Part shown: positions 1 through 15,000 of the stretch, one piece after another | Layout of the letters: each line of letters opens with the position of its first letter | Position numbering within the stretch: the stretch's first letter is position 1 | Assembly: GCF_001638985.1 (NCBI RefSeq) | Contig: NW_017265137.1 | Location: 1,825,054 to 1,889,053 of the forward strand | DNA: 64,000 bases | Direction: 5' to 3' | DNA from: Phycomyces blakesleeanus NRRL 1555(-) | Taxonomy: Eukaryota > Mucoromycota > Mucoromycetes > Mucorales > Phycomycetaceae | The notes under the pieces: generated by a model | What the model saw: the letters and a program-made list of their open reading frames with translations, nothing else | The model's database searches: none | What the model was told of the DNA's origin: nothing | Program-made: the position numbers and the translations under genes

Positions 1-81
1 ATGTTGCTTTATTACTTTTAGCCTTGGTTTTTATTCAATTGACAACAAGTATTTACAAATATTTTTTCTTTTGGTGTATAG

Positions 82-3000
82 GCTATGGGAACAACAACAA
101 CTAGCAATATCACAATTCGCCCTTGTAAAAAATGATTATGCAACTAATTCTGGGCATGCCCTTACAGACAGTGACCTTTGTTCATTAACATGTAATCTGT
201 GCGGTGTATTACTCCCAAAAACTCTCCACACCACCAATCGAGATAACAAGATTTCATCAAATCTCGTACTCACAGAAACAACCTCCCGTAATTTGCACGC
301 CATTAGTTTGGCTCTCTCTATCGGTGCACCAACCTTATTGGAAGGTGTTACCGGAGCAGGAAAAACAGCATTGGTAGAAGAGCTTGCAAGCCGAACCGGT
401 CGTAATGACCGTAAGTTTTTCTTTTGCTAGCTATATATATATATAAAAGCAAAAAAAAAACAAGGAATACGCCTGCTAACAATATATATATATATTTGTA
501 GAACTTGTAAAAATTCATTTGGGTGATCAAACAGACCCAAAGGTATTGTTGGGCACATATGTCTCTACATCTACCCCAGGATCCTTCCGCTGGCAAGAAG
601 GTGTCCTGACTACAGCTGTACAAGAAGGCCGATGGGTACTTATCGAAGATATCGATCTCGCTCCTGCAGAAGTTCTCTCAGTCCTCTTACCCTTACTCGA
701 AACCCGCCACCTCTTTATCCCTTCCAGAGGTGAAAAGATCAAGGCCAAAGAAGGCTTCCAGTTATTTGGTACACGTTCATTTGTACCCTCCCGCTCAGGT
801 CGTGTCAGCTCCAGAGGCGGCGATCTTGTCACGGGTGCAAACTTGTGGACCAGAGTGCATGTTGATCCTCTATCAATGGAAGAATTAGAGGCCGTAGTTC
901 GCCAAAAGTTCCCTGTTATAGGAAATTTTTCCGTACATGTGTTGACCTTGTTCAAGACCGTAGTTGGGATATACCAAGACCCCCACTTTGCGGCTCTGGC
1001 TTCATCTACAATGGGCAGATTTATCTCAACTCGTGATCTGATGAAGTGGTGTTGCCGTATCGAGACACTGATGGGAAATCGTCTTCATAACACAACCATC
1101 GCAGATGCCGGTTTGGATGAACAGGTCCGCCAGGATCTATTCAGTGAAGCTATCGATTGCTTCTGCGGTATGATTCCTGACTACAACACTTGGATCTTGG
1201 TCTTGGAGAAGGTCGGTGTTCCTCTCCAGATTTCTGAACCAATGGTACGTCACTACGTCGACCAATACAAGCCTGCATTTGAGGTTACCGAATCAACAGT
1301 ACGTGTCGGTCGTGTCAACCTTTCATCAATTGCTGCCTCTGGAAAACAGAAGCAGAAGCAAGGAATGGTCAAGCGAGAGCGCCAGAGACCCTTTGCCGTC
1401 ACTGGACACGCACTGCGCCTCTTAGAACGTCTTGCGGTCTGTGTTCACTTGACAGAACCTGTTCTGCTGGTCGGTGAAACCGGTACCGGAAAAACAACCG
1501 TCGTCCAACATTTGGCAGACATGATGCACCAAAACCTGATTGTGGTTAACTTGTCACAACAATCAGATAGTTCAGATCTTCTTGGTGGATTCAAACCAGT
1601 AGACGGAAAAGTATTGGCCATTCCTTTACGCGAAGAGTTTGAGAGACTTTTCGAAAAGACCTTTTCGGTTAAAAAGAATGCAAAGTTTATGGAGATGGTT
1701 CGCAAGACATTCGTACACCAAAAGTGGACAAACTTTGTTACCCTTCTTCAACAGGCTGTGAAGATGTCTCAGCAGAAATTCGAAAAAGAACAGGATGAGA
1801 ATGCAAAGAGAACAAGCCCAGAACTTCGTAGCGCATGGAAGACATTTGAAAACCATTTGGTAGAGTTCCAGGTACAGCAAGTCCAGTCAGCCAACAAATT
1901 TGTCTTTCATTTCTTGGAGGGTTCGCTTGTCAAGGCTGTTCGACAGGGAGATTGGATCCTGCTTGATGAAATCAATTTGGCCACTACAGAAACTCTCGAG
2001 TGTCTTTCTGGTCTTCTTCAGGATGCACACGGATCCCTGTTGCTTACCGAAAAGGGTGATGTTGAGCCTATCCGTCGCCACCCTAACTTTAGACTTTTCG
2101 CTTGCATGAATCCTGCAACCGATGTCGGCAAGCGCGATCTTCCTCCCGGTCTGCGCAATCGATTCACCGAGTTCTATGTTCACCCCCCGGATTCACGTTA
2201 CGAGGATCTTCTCCAGATCGTCCGCCGTTACTTGGTCGGAATCTCGACCGGAAACGAGAGCGCCTGCGACGACGTGGCCGAGTTTTACATGGAAGCCAAG
2301 AAACTGTCCAGTGAACACAAACTGACTGATGGTGCAAATCAGCGCCCTCACTTTAGTATGCGTACCCTGGCCCGTGCTCTTACCTATGTTGTCCAGATTT
2401 TCCCCACCTATGGCTTGCGTCGCTCTCTTTATGAAGGTTTTTCCATGACATTCCTGACACAACTGAGCAAAGAAAGTGAAGTCCTGATGCGTGATCTGAT
2501 CCACAAGACCATCTTGCGTTCTGTCAAGAACCCTGCTCATCTTATTTCCCAAATTCCTCGCCAGCCCGATGGACAATTTATCCAATTTGGATACTTTTGG
2601 CTGGAGCAAGGCCAGTTTGAGCCTCAAACCGATGACCAGTATATCATGACACCATCAGTCGAAACCAAACTCCATAACCTGGCCCGTGTCATTATGTCCC
2701 GAAAATTCCCTGTCCTTATCCAGGGTCCCACGTCGGCTGGTAAGACCAGTATGATTGAATTCATGGCCAAGAAAACAGGCCACAGATTTGTGCGTATCAA
2801 CAACCACGAACACACCGATCTTCAAGAATATCTTGGTACATATGTGTCCAACTCTGATGGTCAGCTTGTCTTCCAAGAAGGTGTCTTGGTAGAAGCCTTG
2901 AGAAACGGTTATTGGATTGTACTGGATGAACTTAACTTGGCTCCATCCGATGTACTTGAAGCGCTTAACAGACTATTGGATGACAACAGAGAATTGCTGA

Positions 3001-6000
3001 TTCCCGAGACACAGGAAGTGGTCAAGCCTCATCCTCACTTTATGTTATTTGCTACCCAGAATCCGGCTGGTCTCTATGGTGGCAGAAAAGCCTTGTCCAG
3101 AGCATTCCGTAACAGATTCTTGGAATTGCATTTCGACGATATCCCAGAAGAAGAACTAGAGACCATTCTGTCCAGAAGATGCCGCATTGCACCATCTTAC
3201 TGTAAAAAGTTGGTACAGGTTTACAAGGCATTGATGGAAAGACGTCAGAGCACCCGTATCTTTGAACAGAAGCACGGCTTCATCACCCTTCGTGATCTTT
3301 TCCGTTGGGCTGGACGTGATCCTACCGGTTACCAAGAATTGGCCGAGCATGGATACATGCTGTTGGCCGAAAGATGCCGCAAAGATGAAGAAAAGAGAGT
3401 AGTAAAACAAGTACTCGAATCTGTCATGCGTGTTAAAATTGAAGAAGAAGCCATGTATGGATTCGAAACCCTCGAAGAATTTGCAATCTTTGACAAGATC
3501 CTAAAAGAGAAAGGTGGTAAGGGCGATGAAGGAAAGTTAGTGTGGACCAAGGCCATGCGTCGTCTTTTTAGTCTGGTTGCCAGATGTCTTCGTTTCAAGG
3601 AACCCGTTTTGCTGGTCGGTGAGACCGGTTGTGGAAAAACAACTGTTTGTCAAATGCTAGCAGAAACATTCAACCGTGAGCTCCACATTGTCAACTGTCA
3701 CCAGAACACAGAAACCGGTGATTTATTGGGTGGTCAGCGTCCAGTACGCCACCACACTGAGTCGGATACCCAACAGAAGCCACTCTTTGAGTGGCACGAT
3801 GGTCCTCTTGTGCAATCCATGAAATCTGGACATTTGTTCTTGCTCGACGAAATCTCTTTGGCCGACGATTCTGTATTGGAGAGACTCAATTCGGTTCTTG
3901 AACCTAGTCGCTTGCTAGTACTTGCAGAAAAGGGAGGAAAACATGTAGAGGAACTTTACGGCAGCGAAGGTTTCCAATTCTTGGCAACCATGAACCCTGG
4001 AGGAGATTACGGTAAAAAGGAACTGTCACCTGCTCTACGAAACAGATTCACTGAAATCTGGGTGCCTGCCGTGAGCGACAGAGACGACCTTGTCAGTATC
4101 ATCGAAGAACAGATGACTCGCCCTGGATTAGAAGGCTACAGCCACCGTATGCTTGACTTTGTTGACTGGTTTGCCCTTGCATTGGGACAAAGCCGCGTTG
4201 TCGTGAGTTTGAGAGACATTCTGTCGTGGGTCAAATTTATCAATACTGCAGTTGACCAAGGGATTGCCCCAGATTTGAGCTACATCCATGGTGGGTGCCT
4301 TGTTCTCTTGGATGGTCTCGGATCCCATGGTTCTTCAGGCTCCTTCCTTTCGGGTGCACCACTCAAGGAGTTCAGACTAAAGTGTCTCCGCCAACTATCG
4401 AATGAGCCCGAGGCATCTGAAAAGGAGATTCTCGGAGAAGCAAAGAGTAGCGTAAAGATGTCCGATGAACAGTTTGCAATTGGTGCTTTCCATATTCCTC
4501 GCGGTCAATTAGCCAAGGCAGACATAAAGTTTACCTTGTTGGCACCAACCACAGCTGACAATGCCATGCGCGTTGTTCGTGCCATGCAAGTCAACAAACC
4601 AATATTGCTCGAAGGTAGTCCTGGTGTAGGAAAGACCAGCTTGGTCTCTGCTTTGGCAGCTGCCTCTGGTCATCGTCTGGTCCGTATCAACTTGTCCGAA
4701 CAAACCGATCTTATGGACCTGTTTGGTTCTGATTTGCCTGTAGAGGGTGGATCCAGTGGTGAATTTGCCTGGAGAGATGCTCCTTTCTTGCAAGCCATGA
4801 AAGACGGCGACTGGGTCTTATTGGACGAGTTGAATTTGGCTTCTCAGTCGGTTCTCGAAGGTCTCAACTCATGCCTAGATCATCGTGGTGCTGTTTATAT
4901 TCCTGAACTTGATCGAGAGTTCTTCTGCGCCAAAGAGTTCCGCGTGTTTGGTGCCCAAAACCCACTTCAGCAAGGCGGTGGTCGCAAGGGTCTTCCAAAG
5001 TCTTTTATCAACCGTTTCACTCAGGTCTATGTTGAACATTTGAGTGCCGATGATCTCTTGTTCATTTGCGCCCATTTGTTCCCTCAATTCAAGCTGGAGA
5101 TCATGAAACTTATGATCAAATTTAACGCTCGAATGTACGAAGAGACCATGGTACGTTGCAGCTTTGGACGCAAGGGAAGTCCATGGGAGTTCAACTTGCG
5201 TGATGTATTCCGTTGGTTGGAGTTGATGCAAAAGGACAATGTTCATAACCCCGCAGAGTTCCTCGACATTATCTATATGCAACGTATGCGCACTCACGAG
5301 GATCGTGTAAAGATCGCAAAACTGTTTGAAGAAGTCTTTGGTGTGCCTTACAACCGTCCTCAGTACCCTGAATACCATGTTACACCTCACCAGTTGGTCG
5401 TTGGTCACTCACGTCTGCTCAGAAAGAATGGTGATCACGAAAGTGATATGCTCGAGCGTGAAGATCATCTCCTCCAGTCATTCTTACCATCCCTTGAGTC
5501 TTTAATCAAGTGTGTTGAATCCAACTGGATGGCAATCCTCACAGGTCCGTCTGCATCCGGAAAGACTTCTCTTGTTCGTCTGTTGAGTAAAATGACAGGA
5601 AACCGTCTCGAAGAATTCGCAATGAACAACAGTGTGGACACTATGGAACTTCTTGGTGGTTTCGAGCAGGTTGATTTGAACCGTCATCGCCAGGTCGTTA
5701 TGGATACATTACGCCAGTTGACTAGTCGCGCATCAAAGGCTTTGCTGATGTACCTTGCCCAACAAGAAAACCACCCCAAACAGTGTGCTATAATCTTGGA
5801 ACAAATCCGCCAACTGAACGATGCCTGGTTTGCATTGGAGAGCAGACAACAATTCAAGCGCTTGTCCGATCAACCCGATTCTCATGGCCTTGATTATACA
5901 TTGATTTCCCGTGTACTCGCATGCCTTGATGGAACTGCCGGTCTTGATGAAGAAGCCCACACAATGATGACCACTGCCGTTATGTCAATTAAGAATCTCC

Positions 6001-9000
6001 AGCGTCTCGAGAAGGAATCTGTTGCTGGAAAGTTTGAGTGGATCGATGGTCTGCTGATTCATGCTCTTGAACAAGGTCACTGGCTTTTGATTGACAATGC
6101 CAACTTGTGTAACCCATCGGTTCTTGATCGTCTCAACCCTCTGTTTGAAAACGATGGTGTGTTGATGGTGAACGAGCGCGGTCTTGTGGACGGCACGGTA
6201 AAGATCATAAAACCCCATCCAAACTTCCGCATGTTTATGACAGTTGACCCTCAAAATGGCGAACTTTCGCGTGCAATGCGTAACCGTGGTATCGAGATTT
6301 CTCTGGTTGACTCGGACTGGAACAAAAACACTCAGGATGTAACAAAGGTAGCCAACGCCCTTGGGCTTCGTGGTCCAAACCTTCCCTTGATCCTATATGA
6401 CCTCCAGGAGGAAGTTGCAGCGAAGCGCAAACATTTTGGAAAGCGTAAGAACGTACGTGAATACTTGCTCTTTACGACTTATGCAGTTGAGCGTCTCCAG
6501 CGCGGTCAATCGGTGGTTTCTGCTATTCACGAAGCCTTTAGACAGGTGTTTGTGGATGTCACTGAACTCCCTGAGTCGCTTGTAAAGTTGTTGGCCGATG
6601 GAACCCCAGAAGCCGTTTTGGAGAACATGGTATCACCCACCAACTCCCCTTATTTCATCGGTGGGACAATGTTCCAAGAGGATTCCGTATTGGCAACAGT
6701 CAGTATCCAGGGCGCATACCTTTTGTCATTACTTCAACAACCTCCAAGTGAAGATGAAGCAGCCGATATGCGCCGCATTGAAGTCGCCATCGACTACTTT
6801 GTCGAATCATTAACACCCGAGGACTATGGTCTTCGCTTGAGATGGCTCGCATTTATGGTCCAGCATGGATCTGTTATCAGACCAGCTGTATTGGAACGTC
6901 TTGGTTATTTAATCAAAACATCATACTCTCACCCCGTATTTGGCGAGTACAGAAAACTTCAGTTGGTATATGAAAAAGAAAGAGAAGTCTCTCTGGATAC
7001 CCAGCCATCATTGGTATGTATTAAAACAACAAAGTTAGTAAAAATAATAATCCTAACTTAAAAAATTGCTTTATTTTCTTTAGACATTGGTGCACACCCA
7101 CAAGGCATTCTTGCTGTTTGTCCGCTTGTGTAAGAACGAATATGAAAATATTGTCATGCAGAATGCGACCAAGCGACTCAAGACAGGAGGAATGACACCT
7201 CTCCAGCAGTCATTCTGTTTCCGAGAAGGCCGTCTGAGTGAGACTCAATTGGCACATCCTGTGGTTGCCATGCTGTTCCCATTATTTGAGGCTATCAAGG
7301 ATAGCTATCTGTCCTGGATTAACGAATCTTTCTACCGCACTTGCCCTACAACTGTATGTTTACTGTTTATCAAATAGGTACAATATAGTAAAACTAATAA
7401 TTTCTTTTATCATTTTTCGTTTCCGCCCTTTGTAGGCATTCGATGTCCTCAACCGCCTTCTGGATGCCCGTGATTATGCTTGGTCGCTCGCTCAATCACC
7501 TACTCTCAGTCTCGACAACTTCTTGATTATCTTGCGTATAATGAAGTCTCTCATGACAATCGAAGACCCTGCTCCCGTATTCTTTGCATCCCCATGTGAT
7601 TTGATCAATGAGATTATGTCCAATTTTGATTTTGAGACTTGTCGCTCTATGAAGTCTCTTTGGAACTACTTCTCACCTGCTACACTGTCTTCTGTAACCT
7701 TGTTTGATTTGGAAACCGAATTACGCGAGATCAATAATACTATGGACTCTTACCTACCTTCAAATGGTACGCCAGTGAATACTCGAGTTTTTTTTTTTTA
7801 AAAAAAAATAACAACTAATTTTCTGAATTTCCCTTTTGTTAATGCTATTTAGAAAATGGTCTTGAGGCTAACGATTTGGTTCTCAGAGCCAAGCCTGATG
7901 TCAAGGCTGCTTTAGTCGAAGGAATTGCTACCTTGTACGCAGTCAATGAAAATGATGACAAGGATGCCATTAAACTGGCAAAGTCTCTTCAACATTTACC
8001 AGAGGTAAAATAATAATAATAAACATAAGCATTGTGTTATACTTATGCCTTTATATTATTTATAGTATATTCGTCGCCAAATGGAAGCTGAAGGTTCAGT
8101 TGAACCCATTGCTGAGAACATCACTGCTTGGGACACCGCTCTCCTTCCTCTCTTTGATTATGCTAGTTTGTCAACCGAGATGGAACTGGTGTCAAGTCTT
8201 TACGCTGGATCATGCGATTTATCCAATAAGGTGAGTTTTATAAAGCACCGAATAGACAACTACGGAAAAATACTAATAATCTCATTTAACTGTTAAGGCC
8301 GCTTTCGAAGCCCTAGTTGAAAAGATCAAGGCATTTAAGGCTGATTGCTTTAGCAAGACATCACGCCCTCCATTGGATATGGTCCCTTACCAACGATTGA
8401 TGTGGTTCCTTGACTCAGATTGTAAACTTTTATAATGGTAGTGTAGAGTGGGACATGCATTAACTTATCCTTTGATAGATGAGAACAAGATCGCAAAGAA
8501 CTTCCCTAGTATGGTCCAGGATGCTTCTCATATCTGGCATCGTCGTTTGTGGCGTTCTAGTGTATTCCAAAAGGATCTTTATTCTCTTATTCCATCTGTA
8601 AAGGGAGAAATTGTAAGTTACCACACGCACATATATATGTTTACAAAATTAATTCTTAAAATTATAACATGCATTATAGGATCTTGGTATCTCCTCAGGC
8701 TCTCTTAGTTTATTCGAGAGTGTAGAAACCATGGCCTGCTTGAATATTCTGTAAGTTAGAAAACAGACACATTTTTTGGTACTATATAAACTGACAATAT
8801 TATTAGGTGCTCTGTCGAGAAAATGTCTGCCGATGCTTACGATAATGCTTTGGGCAAGCTCAAGTCTTTAAAACAACTCTTGGCTACCAACACTCAACTC
8901 AAAGATAAGAGAGCACTTGAAATCGTCATACTATCTTCTTTGTCTAGACAGGTACATACCAACAGAAACATTGGATACGAATAATATTAAATGATAAAAA

Positions 9001-12000
9001 CTAACGGGATTTTTTTATAGCTTCTTGATGCTTCATCAGATGTTCTTGTTCCCAGTCTGTATGAAAAACTGTGCGCACACTTTGACAAGCTTATTCCATT
9101 TGTAAATGATCTTTTGAATTCAACTATCTACACAGTTGACAATGTGCGTGAACATTATGACGTTATCCTGTCGGCTATTGCACAGATTCGAATTATCTTG
9201 GAAGATGCAAATATGAATACGTTCTACGTCTCATCAGTAGAGGCTCTCTCGGAGACAATTAGACACTTTAGAAGCAAAGATCTTGTTGCATACTTTAAGT
9301 CAGCAGGAAAAACCAGAGTTCTTTTGGGACTTGCATTTGTCTCAGCCTATGTACCCGACTACCCTGTCGATCCCACCTCAGAACCCCGCCTTCGAGTTGA
9401 TCTTTTGACAAAGAAGAAGCAAGAGTGTGTGGACATCATTGAAGTCAGATCTTCAATCGAGACCTTGTACACCGGAAACACAACCAACCCTGTGGTTGAA
9501 AATCAAAAGTTAATTCTTTCCCAGGTCAACGAATCCCTCGCAAAGTCATCGACCACCTTCTCTCTTCGTCCCGCAAAGTCTCAATTGGATGACATCTTCG
9601 TTGATCTTCGATATCTTCAAAAGAGTATGCTGGATCGCAATGTAGAGAACCTTATGCAGGACTTGGAAGATACAGGAATGGACTCAGTTTTGCAGCGCGA
9701 GGCCCTTTTGCAAGGCAACGCATTGCAGTTCCTCGACCGTGTTCAGGCAAAATACCCAATGTACAGAGATATTTTGCAGCCTCTGCTTGTCGCTGTAGAT
9801 GATATTAAATATGGTTTGAGAATCATGACCTCCCACCACCGCAACGATACTACCAACGATTTCTTGGCTGAGGTTGTTGAAATGCTTATTCGCGGTCAGG
9901 ATGGCTCAGAGCTTCCCACCGATTTGGATTGTCATAAACTTGCATCACCTGACACCTTGGCCCAGCTGAAGGAGATCATCTTTGAACGCGCTTCCGCAAG
10001 TAACAAATGGTCTTTCTATCTCCGTATCTTAATTATTGTCTTGCAGCGTTTGGTTATGTCTATCAGTGGACACGGTTATATCCGCCTAGAGGATATGACA
10101 TGCCTGAACGTCGTATTCAACGAAATTGTTCAGATCTGGAAGGCCGCTCAAGTTTACAAGCGTCAACAAGAGATCGAGAGGGATCAGATGTATAAAACAC
10201 GCGCCAAGAAATACGAACCTCTTACTGATGAAGAACAAGAGGAGCTTGATATGCGTAAAACATTTGCCGATTTTAATGAAGTATATGAAGATCTTGTGGA
10301 AGATAATGGACCTCCTAGTAACTCTGGAGCCAAGATGAACACACCAAATGAAGTCGAAGAAGAGTCTGTTCTCGATGATATTGATACTCAGCGCATTGGA
10401 CATCTCCACAAGATGATTTTTGACACATTCCGCCATGATATTTGCTCCCACTTCAACAAATCATGGGATCGCGAGGTTCTTCAAGCCTACACTATGGCCG
10501 GCCAATTGGCAAAAATGGCGTCATCTGCATTTAGTAGCAAGACAGATCGTGTCTGCAATGCTGGTAACCTTCGGGTTGCTTCGATGGCCATTCGTCGCTT
10601 AGAATCTGAGGATTCATTCAGTATGACTAGCGATGATATATACGACTTTTACAAGAGTGAGAATGTTGGCGAAGCTAAGCGCGTTGAGCCAGTTATTAGA
10701 CGATTCAAGAACCGTGTTATAGAAATTCTCGCAGAATGGCCTGAACACGCTGTCCTCCAACAGATTATTGCCGTGTGTGATCGTATCCTTGGATTCTCTA
10801 TCCTTTCCCCTGTTGCCCAGTTCCTTACTGGTATTGAACTTCTCTTGCAAAAATCTGAGGACTGGGAAGCCTATGCAGCAAAGCATGTTTCGATCCAGGC
10901 ACAACGCGACGAATTGGTTAGCTTGATCGTCCGCTGGAGACAACTCGAATTAAACTGCTGGCCTAAACTTCTGGCTGCCCAAGAACAATACAGCCAAGAT
11001 GCCGCATTCACTTGGTGGTTCCATCTTTATGATGCACTCAACAACACCTCTTTTGAGCTCGGTACTGAAGAAGAGAAGGGCAAGAAGACCCGCGAACTTT
11101 TGACCGCCCTTGATCAGTTTGTCCAGGTGTCTACTCTTGTAGAGTTTGAGCCTCGCCTCAAGATGGTTGATAGCTTCTATCGCCAGGCTCGTATGCAAGC
11201 CGAGTTGGCCAAAACAGAAGGCGAACGTCTGAGCCACGAAACCGTTGCTACCGTGCTTCGTAACGTGTATCTCTATTATGATCAATTCCGTGATCATGCT
11301 CGTACTTACCTTGCTCAACTACGCAAGCCAATCGAGAAGGATTTGAAGGACTTCGTCAAAATTGCAAGCTGGAAGGATATTAACATTTACGCCCTGCGTC
11401 AGAGTGCCCAAAAGACTCACAGACAGCTTCACAAGTGTATCCGCAAATACCGCGAAATTTTGGGTCACACTATGTTGACCATCATTGCTACATACAACCA
11501 GGAGCAAGCCATGTTCCAATACGGCGATGATAAACGATATGACGACACCAAGAAGGGTTTTGTCGATCAGCTTGATCAACCTAAGCTTTGGCTCACAAAG
11601 ACCAACATCCCATCCACTGTTCCGATCGAGTGGCCTACTACAGCCCAGCCTGTCAAACGTCACTTGGAAAACCTCCAGTCTACCTTAAACAGAATGAGAT
11701 TGTACTGTCGTGAAGATGTATTTGTTGCAAACAACTATACTAAAGAACTTCCTCTGGAGACATTTATGACCGATATCATTAACCAGATTAAGCACTTCCA
11801 GAAGGAGACACCTGCTGTTATGACTGACGAAAATAAGTCGATGGTAAAGCTTCAGAAGCTTCAAAAGAAAAAGGCACTTGTTGATTTCTTGAAAGAACTC
11901 AAACGCCTTGGTCTCAAATGGCGTGCAACCACCCTTGCCGAACAGAATGCTGACACATCTCAACTTTTCCGTCTCAAGTCAGCTGAACTCGATTATGTGT

Positions 12001-15000
12001 TGATGAACAGAGATCTTCAGAAGCAAGACCTGTCTACTCATGGATGCACTAACCAAGACACAATTGACCTGTGGAACAAGGCAAACAACTACTATTACCG
12101 CAGTATTGCTAGATTGACTCACTTGCGCAACTTGAGCACAACTCAAGTTCACAAAGATCTTTCTATGCTTGAGGTTGAGCGTTGTATGAGCACCACAGAA
12201 TATACTTTCTCACTTGTTACAAAGGAGCGTGCCATTCTAACCCACTTTGAGGAACGCATGTCGGTTCTCCAAGGTGTTTGTGTTCAACTGGCTTCGTTCT
12301 ACGACGCATATTCCCGTGACAGACCTATTAGCCACGATGCTACGCTTGGCCGTCGCTTGACTGACCAAAAACTGGCCGTTGACACACTTGCAGCTCAGTT
12401 GAATCAAGCCACTGTAACCATGAAACTCCAGACTGAATACACAACTAGCAATTCTTACCAGCAAGCTTTGGCAGAAATGGAGAGTCTGTGCGCTACAGTG
12501 AAAAAGATCCAAAAGACTATTGATTACACCTTCTCCCAACGTTATCTCTATCCCGAAACTAGCACCAGACTCGGTTTCTCCATCTTGTCTGAAGATGTTG
12601 AAGAGATGGTTGAATCTCACTACGACTCAATTGATGCTATGCAACCCGCCTTGATGGCCATTATCGACCGCGTACCCCAAGCCAGCCACAGTATCTACCC
12701 TATTCTAAACCACATCAACAATACACGCACTGTCCAAACCATCACCAACGATGATCATGTTACAACAGTCATAGATGTTCGCGATAAGCTGTATTCCTTG
12801 ATTGATGCTATTCTAGTGTCCATCCAAGACCTTAAGAAGGCCAAGACTCCTCCCCCTGTCCCTGTAGCTGCAGCAGGCGAAGAAGAAGAAGTTGTTGCGG
12901 AAGATATGGAAGAGAACTACATTCGTTCCCAGCACAACAAACAATTTGCATTGTCGAGTGCTCTTCATTTTGAGGTCATTACTAAGCGTTGCTTGGATGC
13001 CCTAAAGATGTGTCATCAGTTGAGTGTTAGTCAGTCACCCGAGATAACCAAAGATGTTTCCCGACTTTTGCAAGATACATATCCTTTCATTCAGCAATAC
13101 ATGCTTGTGGTTCAACACACACTCAGCGAGATTGTCTTGCATCACAAATCGACTGCCAAGCTGTCTTATGCTCTGGTAAATTCGTTTACAATTATCATCA
13201 GCAAGGGCTTCTGTATGCCCGAAGGTGCCTCTGACGAAGAAGAGGGTGAAGGTGAAGGCGTTGGAACAGGTACCGGTATCGGAGAAGGTGAAGGTAATAA
13301 AGACGTAAGTGAGGAGATTGAAGACGAAGAACAAGTCCTTGGAACCCAGAACGAAGAACAACAAAAGAACGATAAGCAAGATACCAAGGAGGAGAAAAAT
13401 GGTATGGAGATGGAAAACGACTTTGACGGCGAACTTGAAGATGTCGAGCAAGATGACCAAGACAAAGATGAAGACGATACATCTGACGAAGACGAAGAAA
13501 TGGATGATGAGATTGGTGATGTCGACGACATGGACCCTGATGCTGTAGATGATAAGATGTGGGGTGATGAAGGAGACGATAAATTGAACGAAAGTGACAA
13601 GACAGTGGATCAAGACCAGGGTCAAAGCGAACAGAAGGAATCCGACATTGTTGCCAAAGAAGAAGAAGATGGAAAACAACCGGAAAAGAAGGGCGAGAAG
13701 CCAGACTCTTCAGAAGATCCCCAGAAGCAGCAAGAACAAGAAGCTGGCGAAGAAAGTGAGGGCGAAGGTGAAGGCGAAGGCGATGATCAGATGGACGACG
13801 AAGGTGAAGACGCAGATGATGGTGAAGATGGCACGGAAAACAACCCAGGTGATAAGTTTAATGCCGAAATTCCTGAAGCTGAAACTCTCGAACTTCCTGA
13901 TGATCTTAATATGGATGGCGACGGTGACGAAGATGATCAAGGTGAAAACCAAGAAGAATTCCATGATGCTTTAGATACCGAGGCACCTCCTGAAGAAGGC
14001 GAACAAATTCCTGAAGAAGAGGAAGATGGCGAAGCTTTCCATGATCCCCTCAACGACGCAACTGAAGCTGAAAATAAGGGAGACGAAGACGAAGAAATGG
14101 CGGATGCTACAGCGCACATGGACAATGAAGAAGAAGAAGAAGCTGGAGGAGAAAATGGTGAAGAAGAAGGCGAAGAAGAAAAGGATGAAGCATCAAAGGA
14201 AGTCGGAGACTCTGAAAAGAGAAGTGGACAGATTGATGAAGAAGAACCCGAGGAAAACACCAAGGGTCAGAACCACGAACAGCCTAACAGTGACGATAGT
14301 GCCGACAACCAATTTGGTGTTCAAGGCGAGGCGGGCAAGACCAGCATGAGCTCCGTAGGAAAGAAAGAGGGCGAGAATGAGAGTGCCGAATCTGCTGAGG
14401 CCGATGTTGAACAAGAGAAAAACAAGGAGAAAACCGGCACAGCTGAACGTGGTGCAAACGAAACCAACAACGATGAACCCGAAGATGGTGCAGATGAAGA
14501 TGCTAAACAGCCAAAGACTAACCCTCAGAGAAGTCTTGGGGATGCTTTGGAGAGCTGGCGTCGTCGCCTTGCAGATGTAGCAGATGCTGAAGAAGACGAA
14601 GAAGAGGGTGATAACGAAGACGAAACTAAGAAGACTGATCAAGAAGACTCGGAGAATGTCCAGGTCAACGAGGATAATGCATTCGAATATGTTAAGAACG
14701 ACGATGAGGCTCACGATATGCAGACACTGGGCAATGCTGCTGCTGATCAATTGCAAGACATGCAACTTGGTGCCATGGATGAAGACACAGAAGACATGGA
14801 GAAGCATGCCGGTGAGATGGATATCGACGAAGATTTTGATAACGCTGTAGACACTATGCCGTTGCCTCGAGATACAACCGAGATGGCCGGTGATAACGAT
14901 ACAGAAGGTGTTATTCTTAGCAAGCGAGCTCCCGAGTCTCAAAACAGAGAGGATGTTGATATCTTGACTACCGATGAATCCCTGGTTGCACACGAGCCTC

